A stretch of DNA of 14,127 bases, taken from positions 1 through 14,127 of the forward strand of contig JAUTXB010000219.1 in the NCBI GenBank assembly GCA_030838245.1, given 5' to 3'. The translations under genes were made by a program, and so were the position numbers. Positions 1 through 6,591 of this stretch are shown in pieces (the stretch's first letter is position 1; each line of letters opens with the position of its first letter). Origin of the DNA: Acidimicrobiaceae bacterium (lineage in GTDB: Bacteria; Actinomycetota; Acidimicrobiia; Acidimicrobiales; RAAP-2). The notes under the pieces were generated by a model. It saw nothing but the letters and a program-made list of their open reading frames with translations. It searched no databases and was not told where the DNA came from.

Positions 1-612
1 TCGACCGTCCTATTTCCCGGTGGTGAGCTACCCCTCCACATCTTCGAACCGCGATACCTCGCCCTCACTGCCGACTGCCTGGGCCAGGACCGGGAATTCG
101 GAGTGGTCATGATCAGCCGGGGGAGGGAGACGGGCGGCGGGGACGAACGGGTCGACACGGGCACGGTGGCTCGGATCGACCGGGCGTCTCAGCTTCCCGA
201 CAATCGGCTGTTCTTGGAGGCCAGGGGTCTCCGCCGCGTGCGAGTGCACGAGTGGCTACCGGACGACCCGTACCCGCAGGCGATGGTGGAAGAGATCGCC
301 GATATTCCTTTTGGCGATGAGAGCCCCGCGCTGGCGTCGGCGGAGAGCTCGGTGCGCCGGTTGCGCTCGCTCCTCTCCGAGATGGGAGACATCCCCGCGC
401 TGCCCCACGACCTTGACCTCGGGGACCAGCCAGAAGTAGTCGGCTGGCGGCTGTGCGCACTGGCACCGCTGAACCTCATGGACCGCCAGCACCTGCTCGA
501 GACGGACGAACCGACGGCCAGGATGGAGTCGTTGATCGAGCTGTGTGATGCCATGGCTGCCGACGTCACCGGGCTGTTGTCTGGCGGCTCCGTCGATGAG
601 CTCGGCGAGTGA
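1..612 (+). CDS. LON substrate-binding-domain protein (5' partial)
   Basis: The frame is open from the first base to a TGA at 610-612, so the start lies upstream of the window. The first visible residues, STVLFPGGELPLHIFEPRYL, are the signature of the ATP-dependent protease LON N-terminal domain (usual pattern LFPg..LPLhIFEpRY). At most about 10-15 residues should be missing. The ~203 visible residues end in a helical segment rich in Leu and acidic residues, as in stand-alone LON-domain proteins; there is no AAA+ ATPase or Ser-Lys protease domain. Such proteins are widespread in bacteria and of unknown biochemical role, probably recognising protein substrates. A GTG at 103 is in frame but falls inside the conserved domain, so it is not the start. 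The gene converges on the next one. Family assignment is firm; function is not. Confidence 0.85.
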   Translation, partial: STVLFPGGELPLHIFEPRYLALTADCLGQDREFGVVMISRGRETGGGDERVDTGTVARIDRASQLPDNRLFLEARGLRRVRVHEWLPDDPYPQAMVEEIADIPFGDESPALASAESSVRRLRSLLSEMGDIPALPHDLDLGDQPEVVGWRLCALAPLNLMDRQHLLETDEPTARMESLIELCDAMAADVTGLLSGGSVDELGE

Positions 613-675
613 GGCGCACCGGGGTGACGCCGACGATGCCGGGTCGCACACCTGGGCCCCAGGCCATCCAACTCC

Positions 676-1053
676 CTACGTGACCGAGACGTCTGCCTCG
701 TCCCAATAGGCGTGCACCGAGGCGATCAGACCGGCCTCATCGACGGCGAAAACTTCGATCCCGCTCATGATCATCGTGGTACCCACAGCCTCCACCGCGA
801 TCCGGAAGTTGATGGCCACGTGGTCCCCGCAGGTATGAACCGTCGGGGCCGAGAAGGTCCAGCCGTCGCTGGCTTCGATGCTGCCGGCAAAGAACGTCCC
901 GATGGCCTCCCGCCCGACATTCGGAGGGTTCGATGCCGGGTCCGCCTGGACGGCGTCCTCAGCGAACAGGGCGGCTATGGCATCGGGATCCCGAGCGTTC
1001 AACGTGGCCACGTACCTAGCGATGAGGGATCTCAGTTCGTCTGAGGTCGGCAT
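676..1053 (-). CDS. Ketosteroid-isomerase-like NTF2-fold protein
   Basis: This 125-residue protein has the length and layout of bacterial delta5-3-ketosteroid isomerase. From memory of the Comamonas enzyme, the N-terminal half aligns without gaps: Tyr14 (RYVATLNARD, the oxyanion-hole Tyr) and Asp38 (the catalytic base, in ADPASNPP) fall at the same residue numbers. The third catalytic residue, Asp99, appears as Glu100 in SGIEVFAV. These features favour an isomerase-like or SnoaL-like small-molecule enzyme over a non-catalytic NTF2 fold, but the substrate cannot be read from sequence. The start at 1053 has a good GGAGGA site at 1057-1062 on the minus strand. It lies 54 bp downstream of the enoyl-reductase gene on the same strand, so the two are probably cotranscribed. 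A generic 'nuclear transport factor 2 family' label is the safe alternative. Confidence 0.8.
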   Translation of the reverse strand: MPTSDELRSLIARYVATLNARDPDAIAALFAEDAVQADPASNPPNVGREAIGTFFAGSIEASDGWTFSAPTVHTCGDHVAINFRIAVEAVGTTMIMSGIEVFAVDEAGLIASVHAYWDEADVSVT

Positions 1054-1107
1054 GGGTCCTCCAAGGATCGACGTGACCCGCCGAGCGCCGGGGCGCCGAC
1101 GGTTGGC

Positions 1108-1896
1108 TCAGGCGCCGGTGGCATGGACGCCACCGTCAACGTGCACCATCTCTCCCGTGGTCATGGGGAAGAGGTCCGAGAACAGTGCGACACAGGCGCG
1201 AGCCACCACGTCAGTATCCAGGAGGTCCCACCCGAGTGGCGCCCGGGCCGCCCAGGTGTCCTCGAAGGCACTGAACCCGGGGATGGACTTGGCCGCCATT
1301 GTCTTGACCGGTCCGGCGGCCACCAGGTTCACCCGGACCTTGTCGGGCCCCAGATCTCGGGCCAGATAGCGGGAGAGGGACTCGAGGGCCGCCTTGGACA
1401 CACCCATCCAGTCGTAGGCGGGCCAGGCCACGGTGGCATCGAAGTCGAGGCCGACGATGGATGCACCAACACCCCCGTCGGACCCCGCGGCGGCGAGCAA
1501 GGGCCGGAAGGCCTGGGCCAAAGCCTTCAACGAGTAGGCGGAGACATGCAGGGCTACCTGTACCTGGTCCCAGTCGGCCTCGAAGATGTCCCCACCCAGG
1601 CATTCCGGCGGCGCGAAGGCGATGGCGTGGAGGAGGCCGTCCAGGCGGTCCCATTTCGACCCGAGCTCGGCCGCCGCCGCCGCCAGTTGCTCGGGCTGGG
1701 CCACGTCGATCTCCAGGACGTCGACCGGGTCCGGAAGCTTGCGCGCCGTCCGGCGCGTCAGCGACAGGCCACGTCCGGCGCCGCTGAGGACGACCTCGGC
1801 GCCCTCCGCTTGAGCCAGGCGGGCGACGGCAAAGGCCAACGAGGCGTCGGTCAGTACCCCCGTCACCAGGATTCGCTTTCCAGTTAGCAGTCCCAT
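1108..1896 (-). CDS. fabI: Enoyl-ACP reductase, InhA/FabI-like
   Basis: NADH-dependent reduction of trans-2-enoyl-ACP, the last step of the type II fatty-acid elongation cycle, in the cytoplasm. The 262 residues follow InhA closely. The FabI-type dinucleotide loop is GVLTDASLAF (13-22), Asp64 lies in LEIDV, and the catalytic trio is Phe152-Tyr161-Lys168 (SIVGLDFD and YDWMGVSK; InhA F149/Y158/K165). The chain continues with NLVAAGPVKT and ends with TTGEMVHVDGG. Two things differ from InhA. The HSIGF segment reads HAIAF (Ala91, Ala93). The substrate-binding loop after AAGPVKT is about 10 residues shorter, closer to E. coli FabI. ATG at 1894-1896 gives the conserved GLLTGKRIL start. No Shine-Dalgarno is visible, and a TAACCT lies 9 nt upstream, so the mRNA may be almost leaderless. 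The isomerase-like gene follows. The role is secure; FabI versus InhA naming is a matter of taste. Confidence 0.93.
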   Translation of the reverse strand: MGLLTGKRILVTGVLTDASLAFAVARLAQAEGAEVVLSGAGRGLSLTRRTARKLPDPVDVLEIDVAQPEQLAAAAAELGSKWDRLDGLLHAIAFAPPECLGGDIFEADWDQVQVALHVSAYSLKALAQAFRPLLAAAGSDGGVGASIVGLDFDATVAWPAYDWMGVSKAALESLSRYLARDLGPDKVRVNLVAAGPVKTMAAKSIPGFSAFEDTWAARAPLGWDLLDTDVVARACVALFSDLFPMTTGEMVHVDGGVHATGA

Positions 1897-1905
1897 CAGG
1901 CGGTC

Positions 1906-1911
1906 AGGTTA
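1906..1911 (-). promoter_or_regulatory. Possible -10 box for the enoyl reductase gene
   Basis: On the minus strand TAACCT fits the actinobacterial -10 pattern TAnnnT and ends 9 nt before the ATG at 1896. Transcription would begin within 2-3 nt of the start codon, which agrees with the absence of a ribosome binding site. No convincing -35 hexamer is seen. This is inference from spacing only. Confidence 0.3.
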
Positions 1912-1926
1912 CAGGCCGATCCGTCC

Positions 1927-1998
1927 CCACACCGGGGGAGTCGGCTGACCCTCACCGAGGGAGTTGGCTCAAACCACACCGGGGGAGTCGGCTGACCC
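1927..1998. repeat. Three tandem ~23-24 bp repeats between divergent genes
   Basis: Units begin at 1930, 1953 and 1977. Units 1 and 3 share a 25-base identical stretch (1927-1951 and 1974-1998, 47 bp apart). The middle unit is a diverged copy (CACCGAGGGAGTTGGCTCA against CACCGGGGGAGTCGGCTGA). Each outer unit contains GTCGGCTGAC, which is palindromic at 8 of 10 positions. The spacings of 23 and 24 bp are not multiples of three together, so this is not a coding repeat. The block lies between the enoyl-reductase gene (leftward) and npdG (rightward) and could be an operator array or a genome-wide intergenic repeat. Confidence 0.85.
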
Positions 1999-2054
1999 CG
2001 GCCGGTCGCCCACCGGGTGCGAGGTCGGCGGTTGTGTGTGCAAGGGTATGGCTC

Positions 2055-2711
2055 ATGCGTGTCGGAATACTCGGAGGAACAGGCCCAGCCGGGCGGGGGC
2101 TGGCAGCACGATTGGCCGTCGGAGGGACCCCGGTAGTCATCGGATCGCGTGACCCGGACCGAGCGGTGGAGGTGTCCGAGCATCTGCGGGAGGTATGGCC
2201 CGAGCTCAACCTCAAGGTCGACGGGGCGGCAAACGCCGACGTCGCCCAGTGTGACCTGGTGGTCGTGGCCACACCTTGGGAGGGCACGGTGTCCACGCTG
2301 GAGCCCTTGGCTCCAGCACTGGCCGGTAAGGTCGTGATCTCCATGGTCAACGCCTTGGCCAAAGAGGGGCGGGAATTCCTGGCCCTGGTGCCACCGCGGG
2401 GCTCGATGGCGGCGTCGATCCAAGCCGTCCTGCCCGATTCGCTGGTGTCGGCCTCGCTCCATCATCTTCCCGCATCGGAGATGATCAAGCTCGATGTTCC
2501 CCTCCAGGCCGACGTACTGGTGTGCTCGGACCACCCCGACGCCATCAAGGCAACGGTTGACCTGATCGACGGGATCGAAGGGCTGCGGGGTATCGATGCG
2601 GGCACCATGTCCCAGGCGGCGCCCATCGAGGCCTTCACGGCCGTGCTTATCAGCGTGAACATCCGCCACAAGGTCCACTCGACGGTCGTCCTGGCCGGCT
2701 TCGACAGCTGA
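2055..2711 (+). CDS. npdG: NADPH-dependent F420 reductase
   Basis: Hydride exchange between NADP(H) and coenzyme F420 in the cytoplasm, supplying F420H2 to F420-dependent reductases. The 218-residue chain opens with the Rossmann motif VGILGGTGPAGRG (3-15). IGSRDPDR (29-36) supplies the Ser31-Arg32 pair expected to hold the NADP 2'-phosphate, as in the archaeal enzyme Fno. Family landmarks follow in order: VVVATPWEG, SASLHHLPA, and GLRGIDAGTMSQAAPIEAFT near the C-terminus. I chose ATG 2055 because AAGGG at 2043-2047 sits 7 nt upstream and the Rossmann strand begins immediately; a GTG at 2034 would add seven unsupported residues. The gene starts the rightward cluster and ends 17 bp before mshC, so an operon is likely. 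Its presence implies F420 use by the host. Confidence 0.92.
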   Translation: MRVGILGGTGPAGRGLAARLAVGGTPVVIGSRDPDRAVEVSEHLREVWPELNLKVDGAANADVAQCDLVVVATPWEGTVSTLEPLAPALAGKVVISMVNALAKEGREFLALVPPRGSMAASIQAVLPDSLVSASLHHLPASEMIKLDVPLQADVLVCSDHPDAIKATVDLIDGIEGLRGIDAGTMSQAAPIEAFTAVLISVNIRHKVHSTVVLAGFDS

Positions 2712-2728
2712 CAGGCGAGCACCGGCCC

Positions 2729-3874
2729 ATGATGCGCCTCTACGACACTGCCCGCCAGGCGGTCGTGCCCTTCGAGCCCGGTCCCTTGGTCACCCTCTAT
2801 TCGTGTGGGATCACTCCGTACGATGCCGCTCACCTCGGCCATGCCGCCGTGTACCTCACCTTCGACATCCTGCAGAGGCGACTGCGCGATCTCGGCCACG
2901 AGACCCGGTGCGTGCGCAATGTGACCGACGTGGACGACGACATCCTGCGCAAGGCGAGAGAGCTCGGCGTGCACTACCTCGACCTGGCCGCCGAGGAGAT
3001 CGCCCGGTTCGACGCCGATATGAACACCCTCGGGCTCATCCCCGCCTGGTCCGAGCCTCGGGCCACTTCGGCCATTCCGGACATCCTGACCCTGATCGCC
3101 GCCGTGCTCGACAGTGGCCATGCCTACCAGTCGGGTGAGTCGGTGTACTTCGATGTCTCGACCTTCAGTCGCTTCGGCGAGTTGAGCCATCTGGATGCGG
3201 CGGCCATGCTGCCTCTGGCTGGCGAGAACGGTGGCAACCCCGGCGACCCGAACAAGCGCAACCCCCTCGACTTCGTCCTGTGGCAACCATCGCTGCCCGA
3301 CGAACCATCCTGGGAGTCGAGATGGGGTCCCGGTCGGCCCGGTTGGCATATCGAGTGTTCGGCACTGGCGCTGCGTGAGCTGGGCGAGACCGTCGATGTC
3401 CACGGCGGCGGCCGGGACCTGGTCTTCCCCCACCACGAGTGCGAGACGGCCCAGTCCGAGTCGGTGACCGGCAGACCCTTCGTGCGTCACTGGCTCCACG
3501 TGGGGCTCGTCGGGCTGCATGGGACCAAAATGTCGAAGTCCCTGGGCAACCTGGTCTTCGTGGGCGACCTTCTCGAAGACTGGCAGCCCGCTGACATCCG
3601 CACGGCATTGTTGGCCCACCACTACCGGGAGGACTGGGAGTGGACGACCGATGACATGCCCAAAGCGGCCGCTCGGCTCGAATCGTGGAGGAAGGCGGCC
3701 GTTCAATCAGGTCCACCGGTCGGAGATGGGAGCGCCGACCCGGCGCTGCAGGCCGTTCGCCGCGCCCTCGATGACGATCTCGCCACGCCTGTAGCCCTGG
3801 CTGCCCTGGATGAGCTGGCCGACTCCGGTCAGCCTGTGGATCGAGGAGCCGCGTTGCTCGGCATTACTCTGTAA
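2729..3874 (+). CDS. mshC: Mycothiol ligase MshC (Cys:GlcN-Ins ligase)
   Basis: ATP-dependent joining of cysteine to GlcN-inositol, the penultimate step of mycothiol synthesis. MshC descends from cysteinyl-tRNA synthetase. The class I signatures are present: HLGH (35-38, 'HIGH') and KMSKS (266-270). Zinc/cysteine ligands Cys26, Cys209, His234 and Glu238 are all in place. The choice of MshC over CysRS rests on CGITPYDAAHLGHA (CysRS has CGPTVYD..HIGHA), on the length (381 residues against ~410 for MshC and ~460 for CysRS), and on the missing anticodon-binding domain. The C-terminus LLGITL closely resembles mycobacterial MshC. About 16 N-terminal residues found in mycobacterial MshC are absent. 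ATG 2729 is followed directly by ATG 2732; the ribosome site is weak, which suits translation following npdG 17 bp upstream. A divergent CysRS paralogue is the less likely alternative. Confidence 0.87.
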   Translation: MMRLYDTARQAVVPFEPGPLVTLYSCGITPYDAAHLGHAAVYLTFDILQRRLRDLGHETRCVRNVTDVDDDILRKARELGVHYLDLAAEEIARFDADMNTLGLIPAWSEPRATSAIPDILTLIAAVLDSGHAYQSGESVYFDVSTFSRFGELSHLDAAAMLPLAGENGGNPGDPNKRNPLDFVLWQPSLPDEPSWESRWGPGRPGWHIECSALALRELGETVDVHGGGRDLVFPHHECETAQSESVTGRPFVRHWLHVGLVGLHGTKMSKSLGNLVFVGDLLEDWQPADIRTALLAHHYREDWEWTTDDMPKAAARLESWRKAAVQSGPPVGDGSADPALQAVRRALDDDLATPVALAALDELADSGQPVDRGAALLGITL

Positions 3875-3904
3875 GTCCCGGCGTTTGGCAGCAGCACTCG
3901 GTTT

Positions 3905-3929
3905 CCCGGCGGACTGTTGTGCCGTCGGG
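3905..3929 (+). other. Leader hairpin upstream of thrS
   Basis: CCCGGCGG (3905-3912) pairs with CCGTCGGG (3922-3929) through 8 pairs, one of them G-U, around a 9-nt loop. It lies in the 82-bp mshC-thrS gap, about 15 nt before the thrS ribosome site, with no following T-run. It may be an RNA processing or pausing structure, or simply GC-rich pairing. None of the T-box consensus is visible. Confidence 0.35.
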
Positions 3930-3956
3930 ATCATCGCATCAGAGAAAGGCAGCATG

Positions 3957-5957
3957 ATGGCAGGCGCAATCTCGGTCCGGCTTCCCGACGGCTCGACCAA
4001 GGAGCTGCCCGTTGGGACGACGGCCCTCGAGTTCGCCAAGTCCATCGGGCCACGGTTGGCCACGGCGGCGGTGGCGGCCACCGTCGATGGCGCCGAGGTC
4101 GACCTGTCCACCGTCCTGACCGACGGGACCGAGGTCGCCGTGGTCACCTCGGACTCCGACGCCGGCCGAGCGGTGCTGCGCCATTCCACCGCCCACGTCC
4201 TGGCCCAGGCCGTCTTGCGGCTGTGGCCCGGAGCACACTTCGCCATCGGGCCGGTCATCGAGGACGGCTTCTACTACGACTTCGAGCTGCCCGGTGGGGC
4301 ACATTTCTCCGATGACGATCTTGGGAGAATCGAGTCGACCATGCGGGAGATCCTGGCTGAGGACCAGCCGTTCGTCCGCCATGAGCACTCGATCACCGAG
4401 GGGCTGAGCCTGTTCGAGGACCAACCCTTCAAGCGCGAGATCATCGAAGCAGTGGGGGCGGGCGCCGACGAGGTGGATGCCGGGGCTACGGAACCAGGCC
4501 AAGAGGTGTCCACGTACTGGAACTCGCCGACGTTCACCGACCTTTGCCGGGGCCCGCATGTGCCCTCGACCAGCCGGTTGGGTCACTTCCGCTTGATGCG
4601 GGTGGCCGGTGCCTACTGGCGGGGCGACGAGAAGCGCCCCCAGCTGCAACGCATCTACGGAACGGCGTGGGAATCGGAGAAAGCCCTCAACGCCCACATC
4701 CACAAGCTGGAGGAGGCCGAGCGTCGCGACCACCGGAAGCTCGGTGCCGAGCTGGACCTGTTCTCGTTCCCCGAGGAGATCGGTTCGGGCCTGCCCGTCT
4801 TCCATCCCAAGGGGGGCACCGTCCGGCGGCTGATGGAGGAGTACTCCCGCCAGCGTCACGTCAAGGCCGGCTACGACTTCGTGAACACCCCGCACATCAC
4901 CAAGGCGGAGCTGTTCGAGACCTCGGGCCACCTGGACTGGTTCGCCGACGGCATGTTCCCACCCATGGAACTCGACGGCGGCCAGAAGTACTACGTGAAG
5001 CCTATGAACTGCCCGTTCCATATCCTCCTCTACAAGAGCAGCCAGCGGTCCTACCGTGAGCTGCCCATGCGGCTCTTCGAGTTCGGCACGGTCTACCGCT
5101 ACGAGAAGTCCGGGGTCGTTCACGGGCTGACCCGGGTGCGGGGCCTGACGATGGATGACGCCCACATCTTCTGCGCTCGCGACCAGATGGCGACGGAGCT
5201 CCATTCGACGCTGCTGTTCGTCCTCGATGTGCTGCGCGACTACGGGCTGGACGATTTCTTCTTGGAGCTGTCGACCAAACCGGAGGGCAAGGCGGGGGGG
5301 ACGGACGCCGAATGGGAAGAGGCCACCGAGACCTTGCGAGCCACGGCCGAGGCCATGGACCTCGATCTGGTTTTGGACGAAGGGGGAGGCGCCTTCTACG
5401 GCCCGAAGATCTCGGTGCAGGCCCGGGACGCCATCGGGCGCACCCACCAGATGTCCACCATCCAGCTCGACTTCCAGATGCCAAAGCGGTTCGAGATGGA
5501 GTACGTGGGGGCGGACAACGCCCGACATCAGCCGATCATGATCCACCGCGCCCTGTTCGGATCGGTGGAGCGATTCTTCGCCATCCTGTTGGAGCACCAT
5601 GCCGGTGCCTTCCCCACGTGGCTGGCCCCAGAACAGGTTCGTGTCCTTCCCGTGGCCGAGGTCCACGAGGGCTACGCCGAGAAGGTGAACGACCGGCTGT
5701 GTGCCGTCGGCATCCGGTCGTCCGTGGTCCCGGCCGACGAGAAGCTCGGCTCCAGGATCCGCCACGCCAAGATGGCCAAGTTGCCCTACGTGCTGGTGGT
5801 GGGGGACGACGACGTGGCCGCCGGAACGGTGGGCGTGAACCGGCGTGGCTCCCAAAAGCCCCAACGCGGGGTCGAGCTCATGGCATTCTGCGAGAACCTC
5901 GAACAAGAGATCGCCCAGCGCCGGGAGCCCCACCTGAACGGGTCGGGTGACGGGTGA
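3957..5957 (+). CDS. thrS: Threonyl-tRNA synthetase
   Basis: Charges tRNA-Thr in the cytoplasm. Domain order is standard. TGS domain, residues ~3-60. Editing domain with HSTAH (His76, His80) and FTDLCRGPHVPST. Class II catalytic core with motif 2 around FEFGTVYRYE and motif 3 around IHRALFGSVERF. C-terminal anticodon-binding domain from ~VRVLPVAEVHEGYA. The zinc ligands Cys352, His403 and His530 keep the spacing of the E. coli enzyme (334/385/511) to within one residue. The 666-residue length is normal. Two adjacent ATGs exist at 3954 and 3957. I prefer 3957 because GAAAGG at 3944-3949 is then 7 nt away, against 4 nt for the first. An upstream in-frame GTG at 3810 overlaps mshC and is not credible. 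The stop overlaps the HIT gene by 4 nt, so the two are translationally coupled. Confidence 0.97.
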   Translation: MAGAISVRLPDGSTKELPVGTTALEFAKSIGPRLATAAVAATVDGAEVDLSTVLTDGTEVAVVTSDSDAGRAVLRHSTAHVLAQAVLRLWPGAHFAIGPVIEDGFYYDFELPGGAHFSDDDLGRIESTMREILAEDQPFVRHEHSITEGLSLFEDQPFKREIIEAVGAGADEVDAGATEPGQEVSTYWNSPTFTDLCRGPHVPSTSRLGHFRLMRVAGAYWRGDEKRPQLQRIYGTAWESEKALNAHIHKLEEAERRDHRKLGAELDLFSFPEEIGSGLPVFHPKGGTVRRLMEEYSRQRHVKAGYDFVNTPHITKAELFETSGHLDWFADGMFPPMELDGGQKYYVKPMNCPFHILLYKSSQRSYRELPMRLFEFGTVYRYEKSGVVHGLTRVRGLTMDDAHIFCARDQMATELHSTLLFVLDVLRDYGLDDFFLELSTKPEGKAGGTDAEWEEATETLRATAEAMDLDLVLDEGGGAFYGPKISVQARDAIGRTHQMSTIQLDFQMPKRFEMEYVGADNARHQPIMIHRALFGSVERFFAILLEHHAGAFPTWLAPEQVRVLPVAEVHEGYAEKVNDRLCAVGIRSSVVPADEKLGSRIRHAKMAKLPYVLVVGDDDVAAGTVGVNRRGSQKPQRGVELMAFCENLEQEIAQRREPHLNGSGDG

Positions 5958-6523
5958 GCCTGGATCACCTGTGGGCCGGATGGCGAAGCGAGTACGTGAC
6001 GTCGGTCCCCTCGGCCGTGGAAGTGGGCGCCCTCCCTCCCGACGCCACGCTCGAAGCACAAGAGCACCATGAGGACGGCTTTTTCGACGACCCGAAACGG
6101 TGTGTCTTCTGTCGGCTCGCGGCCAGCGGCCCACCGTCGGCCGACAACGGCGTGCTGTGGCGGGGCGAGCACACCTTCGCCACATTGAACGCCTACCCCT
6201 ATGCCAGTGGCCATCTCATGGTCATGCCCATTCGTCATGTGCGGTCGATGGCCGATCTGGGCGAGGAGGAGGGTATCGAGCTGTGGTCGGCGCTCCGGGC
6301 CGGCGTGGCTGCCCTCGAAGCGGCCTACGGTCCCGAAGGGGTCAACCTCGGCGCCAACCTTGGTCGCGCTGCCGGTGCCGGCATCCCCCGACACCTGCAC
6401 CTGCACGCCGTACCTCGGTGGGTGGGCGACACCAACTTCATGACTGCGGTGGCCGGTGTCCGGGTCCTGCCCGAGACGCTGGCCGACAGCTGGCAACGCC
6501 TGCACTCGGTGTGGATCGGCTGA
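5954..6523 (+). CDS. HIT-family Ap4A phosphorylase-like protein
   Basis: This 189-residue protein carries the histidine-triad motif RHLHLHAVPRW (His147, His149, His151) preceded by NLGANLGRAAGAG, and a FATLNAYPYASGHLMVMP strand typical of the mycobacterial Ap4A phosphorylase (Rv2613c) group. CVFC at 50-53 may bind zinc with later histidines. The N-terminus LDHLWAGWRSEYV matches the RLWTPYRMNYL start of that group, which supports the GTG at 5954. That GTG forms a GTGA overlap with the thrS stop. The expected reaction is phosphorolysis of diadenosine tetraphosphate. The thrS-HIT pairing is conserved in actinobacteria and makes sense because aminoacyl-tRNA synthetases release Ap4A. The gene is last in the rightward cluster and converges on the EF-G-like gene 68 bp away. 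Confidence 0.9.
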   Translation: MSLDHLWAGWRSEYVTSVPSAVEVGALPPDATLEAQEHHEDGFFDDPKRCVFCRLAASGPPSADNGVLWRGEHTFATLNAYPYASGHLMVMPIRHVRSMADLGEEEGIELWSALRAGVAALEAAYGPEGVNLGANLGRAAGAGIPRHLHLHAVPRWVGDTNFMTAVAGVRVLPETLADSWQRLHSVWIG

Positions 6524-6534
6524 CCAGCCGTGAC

Positions 6535-6567
6535 CCGCTGATCGGGACCGCTGATCGGGGCGCCCGA
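6535..6567. terminator. Possible terminator region between convergent genes
   Basis: The 68-bp gap between the HIT stop and the EF-G-like stop holds a 12-base direct repeat CCGCTGATCGGG at 6535-6546 and 6548-6559. The second copy overlaps a small hairpin TCGGG-GCG-CCCGA (6555-6567). There is no T-run on either strand. Position between convergent genes favours a termination role, but the structure is short. Confidence 0.3.
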
Positions 6568-6591
6568 CCGGCGGGATAACGGCCGCTGCGA

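Noticed and set aside
651..663. CCTGGGCCCCAGG palindrome between convergent genes as a terminator
   Set aside because: A foldable hairpin has only a 4-bp stem around a 5-nt loop and no T-run; the 63-bp gap holds nothing else convincing.
1102..1110. GTTGGCTCA resembling the middle unit of the 1927-1998 repeats
   Set aside because: Only nine bases match and they overlap the end of the enoyl-reductase gene; chance is a sufficient explanation.
1927..1998. Repeats as a CRISPR array
   Set aside because: Units are contiguous at 23-24 bp with no spacer-sized unique segments, only three copies, and no cas genes.
2034..2054. Upstream GTG start for npdG
   Set aside because: It adds residues before the Rossmann strand and lacks a ribosome site, while ATG 2055 has AAGGG at good spacing.
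2462..3706. Long open frame antisense to npdG and mshC
   Set aside because: It lies opposite genes with clear family motifs, has low-complexity composition with no recognisable domain, and is expected from third-position GC bias. The same reasoning removes the antisense frames at 3939-6185, 6988-8922 and 8888-10258.
2729..3874. Cysteinyl-tRNA synthetase
   Set aside because: CGITPYD, the short length, the missing anticodon-binding domain and the MshC-like C-terminus all favour mycothiol ligase.
3875..3956. T-box riboswitch upstream of thrS
   Set aside because: The 82-bp gap is too short, and no T-box sequence or terminator/antiterminator pair is visible.
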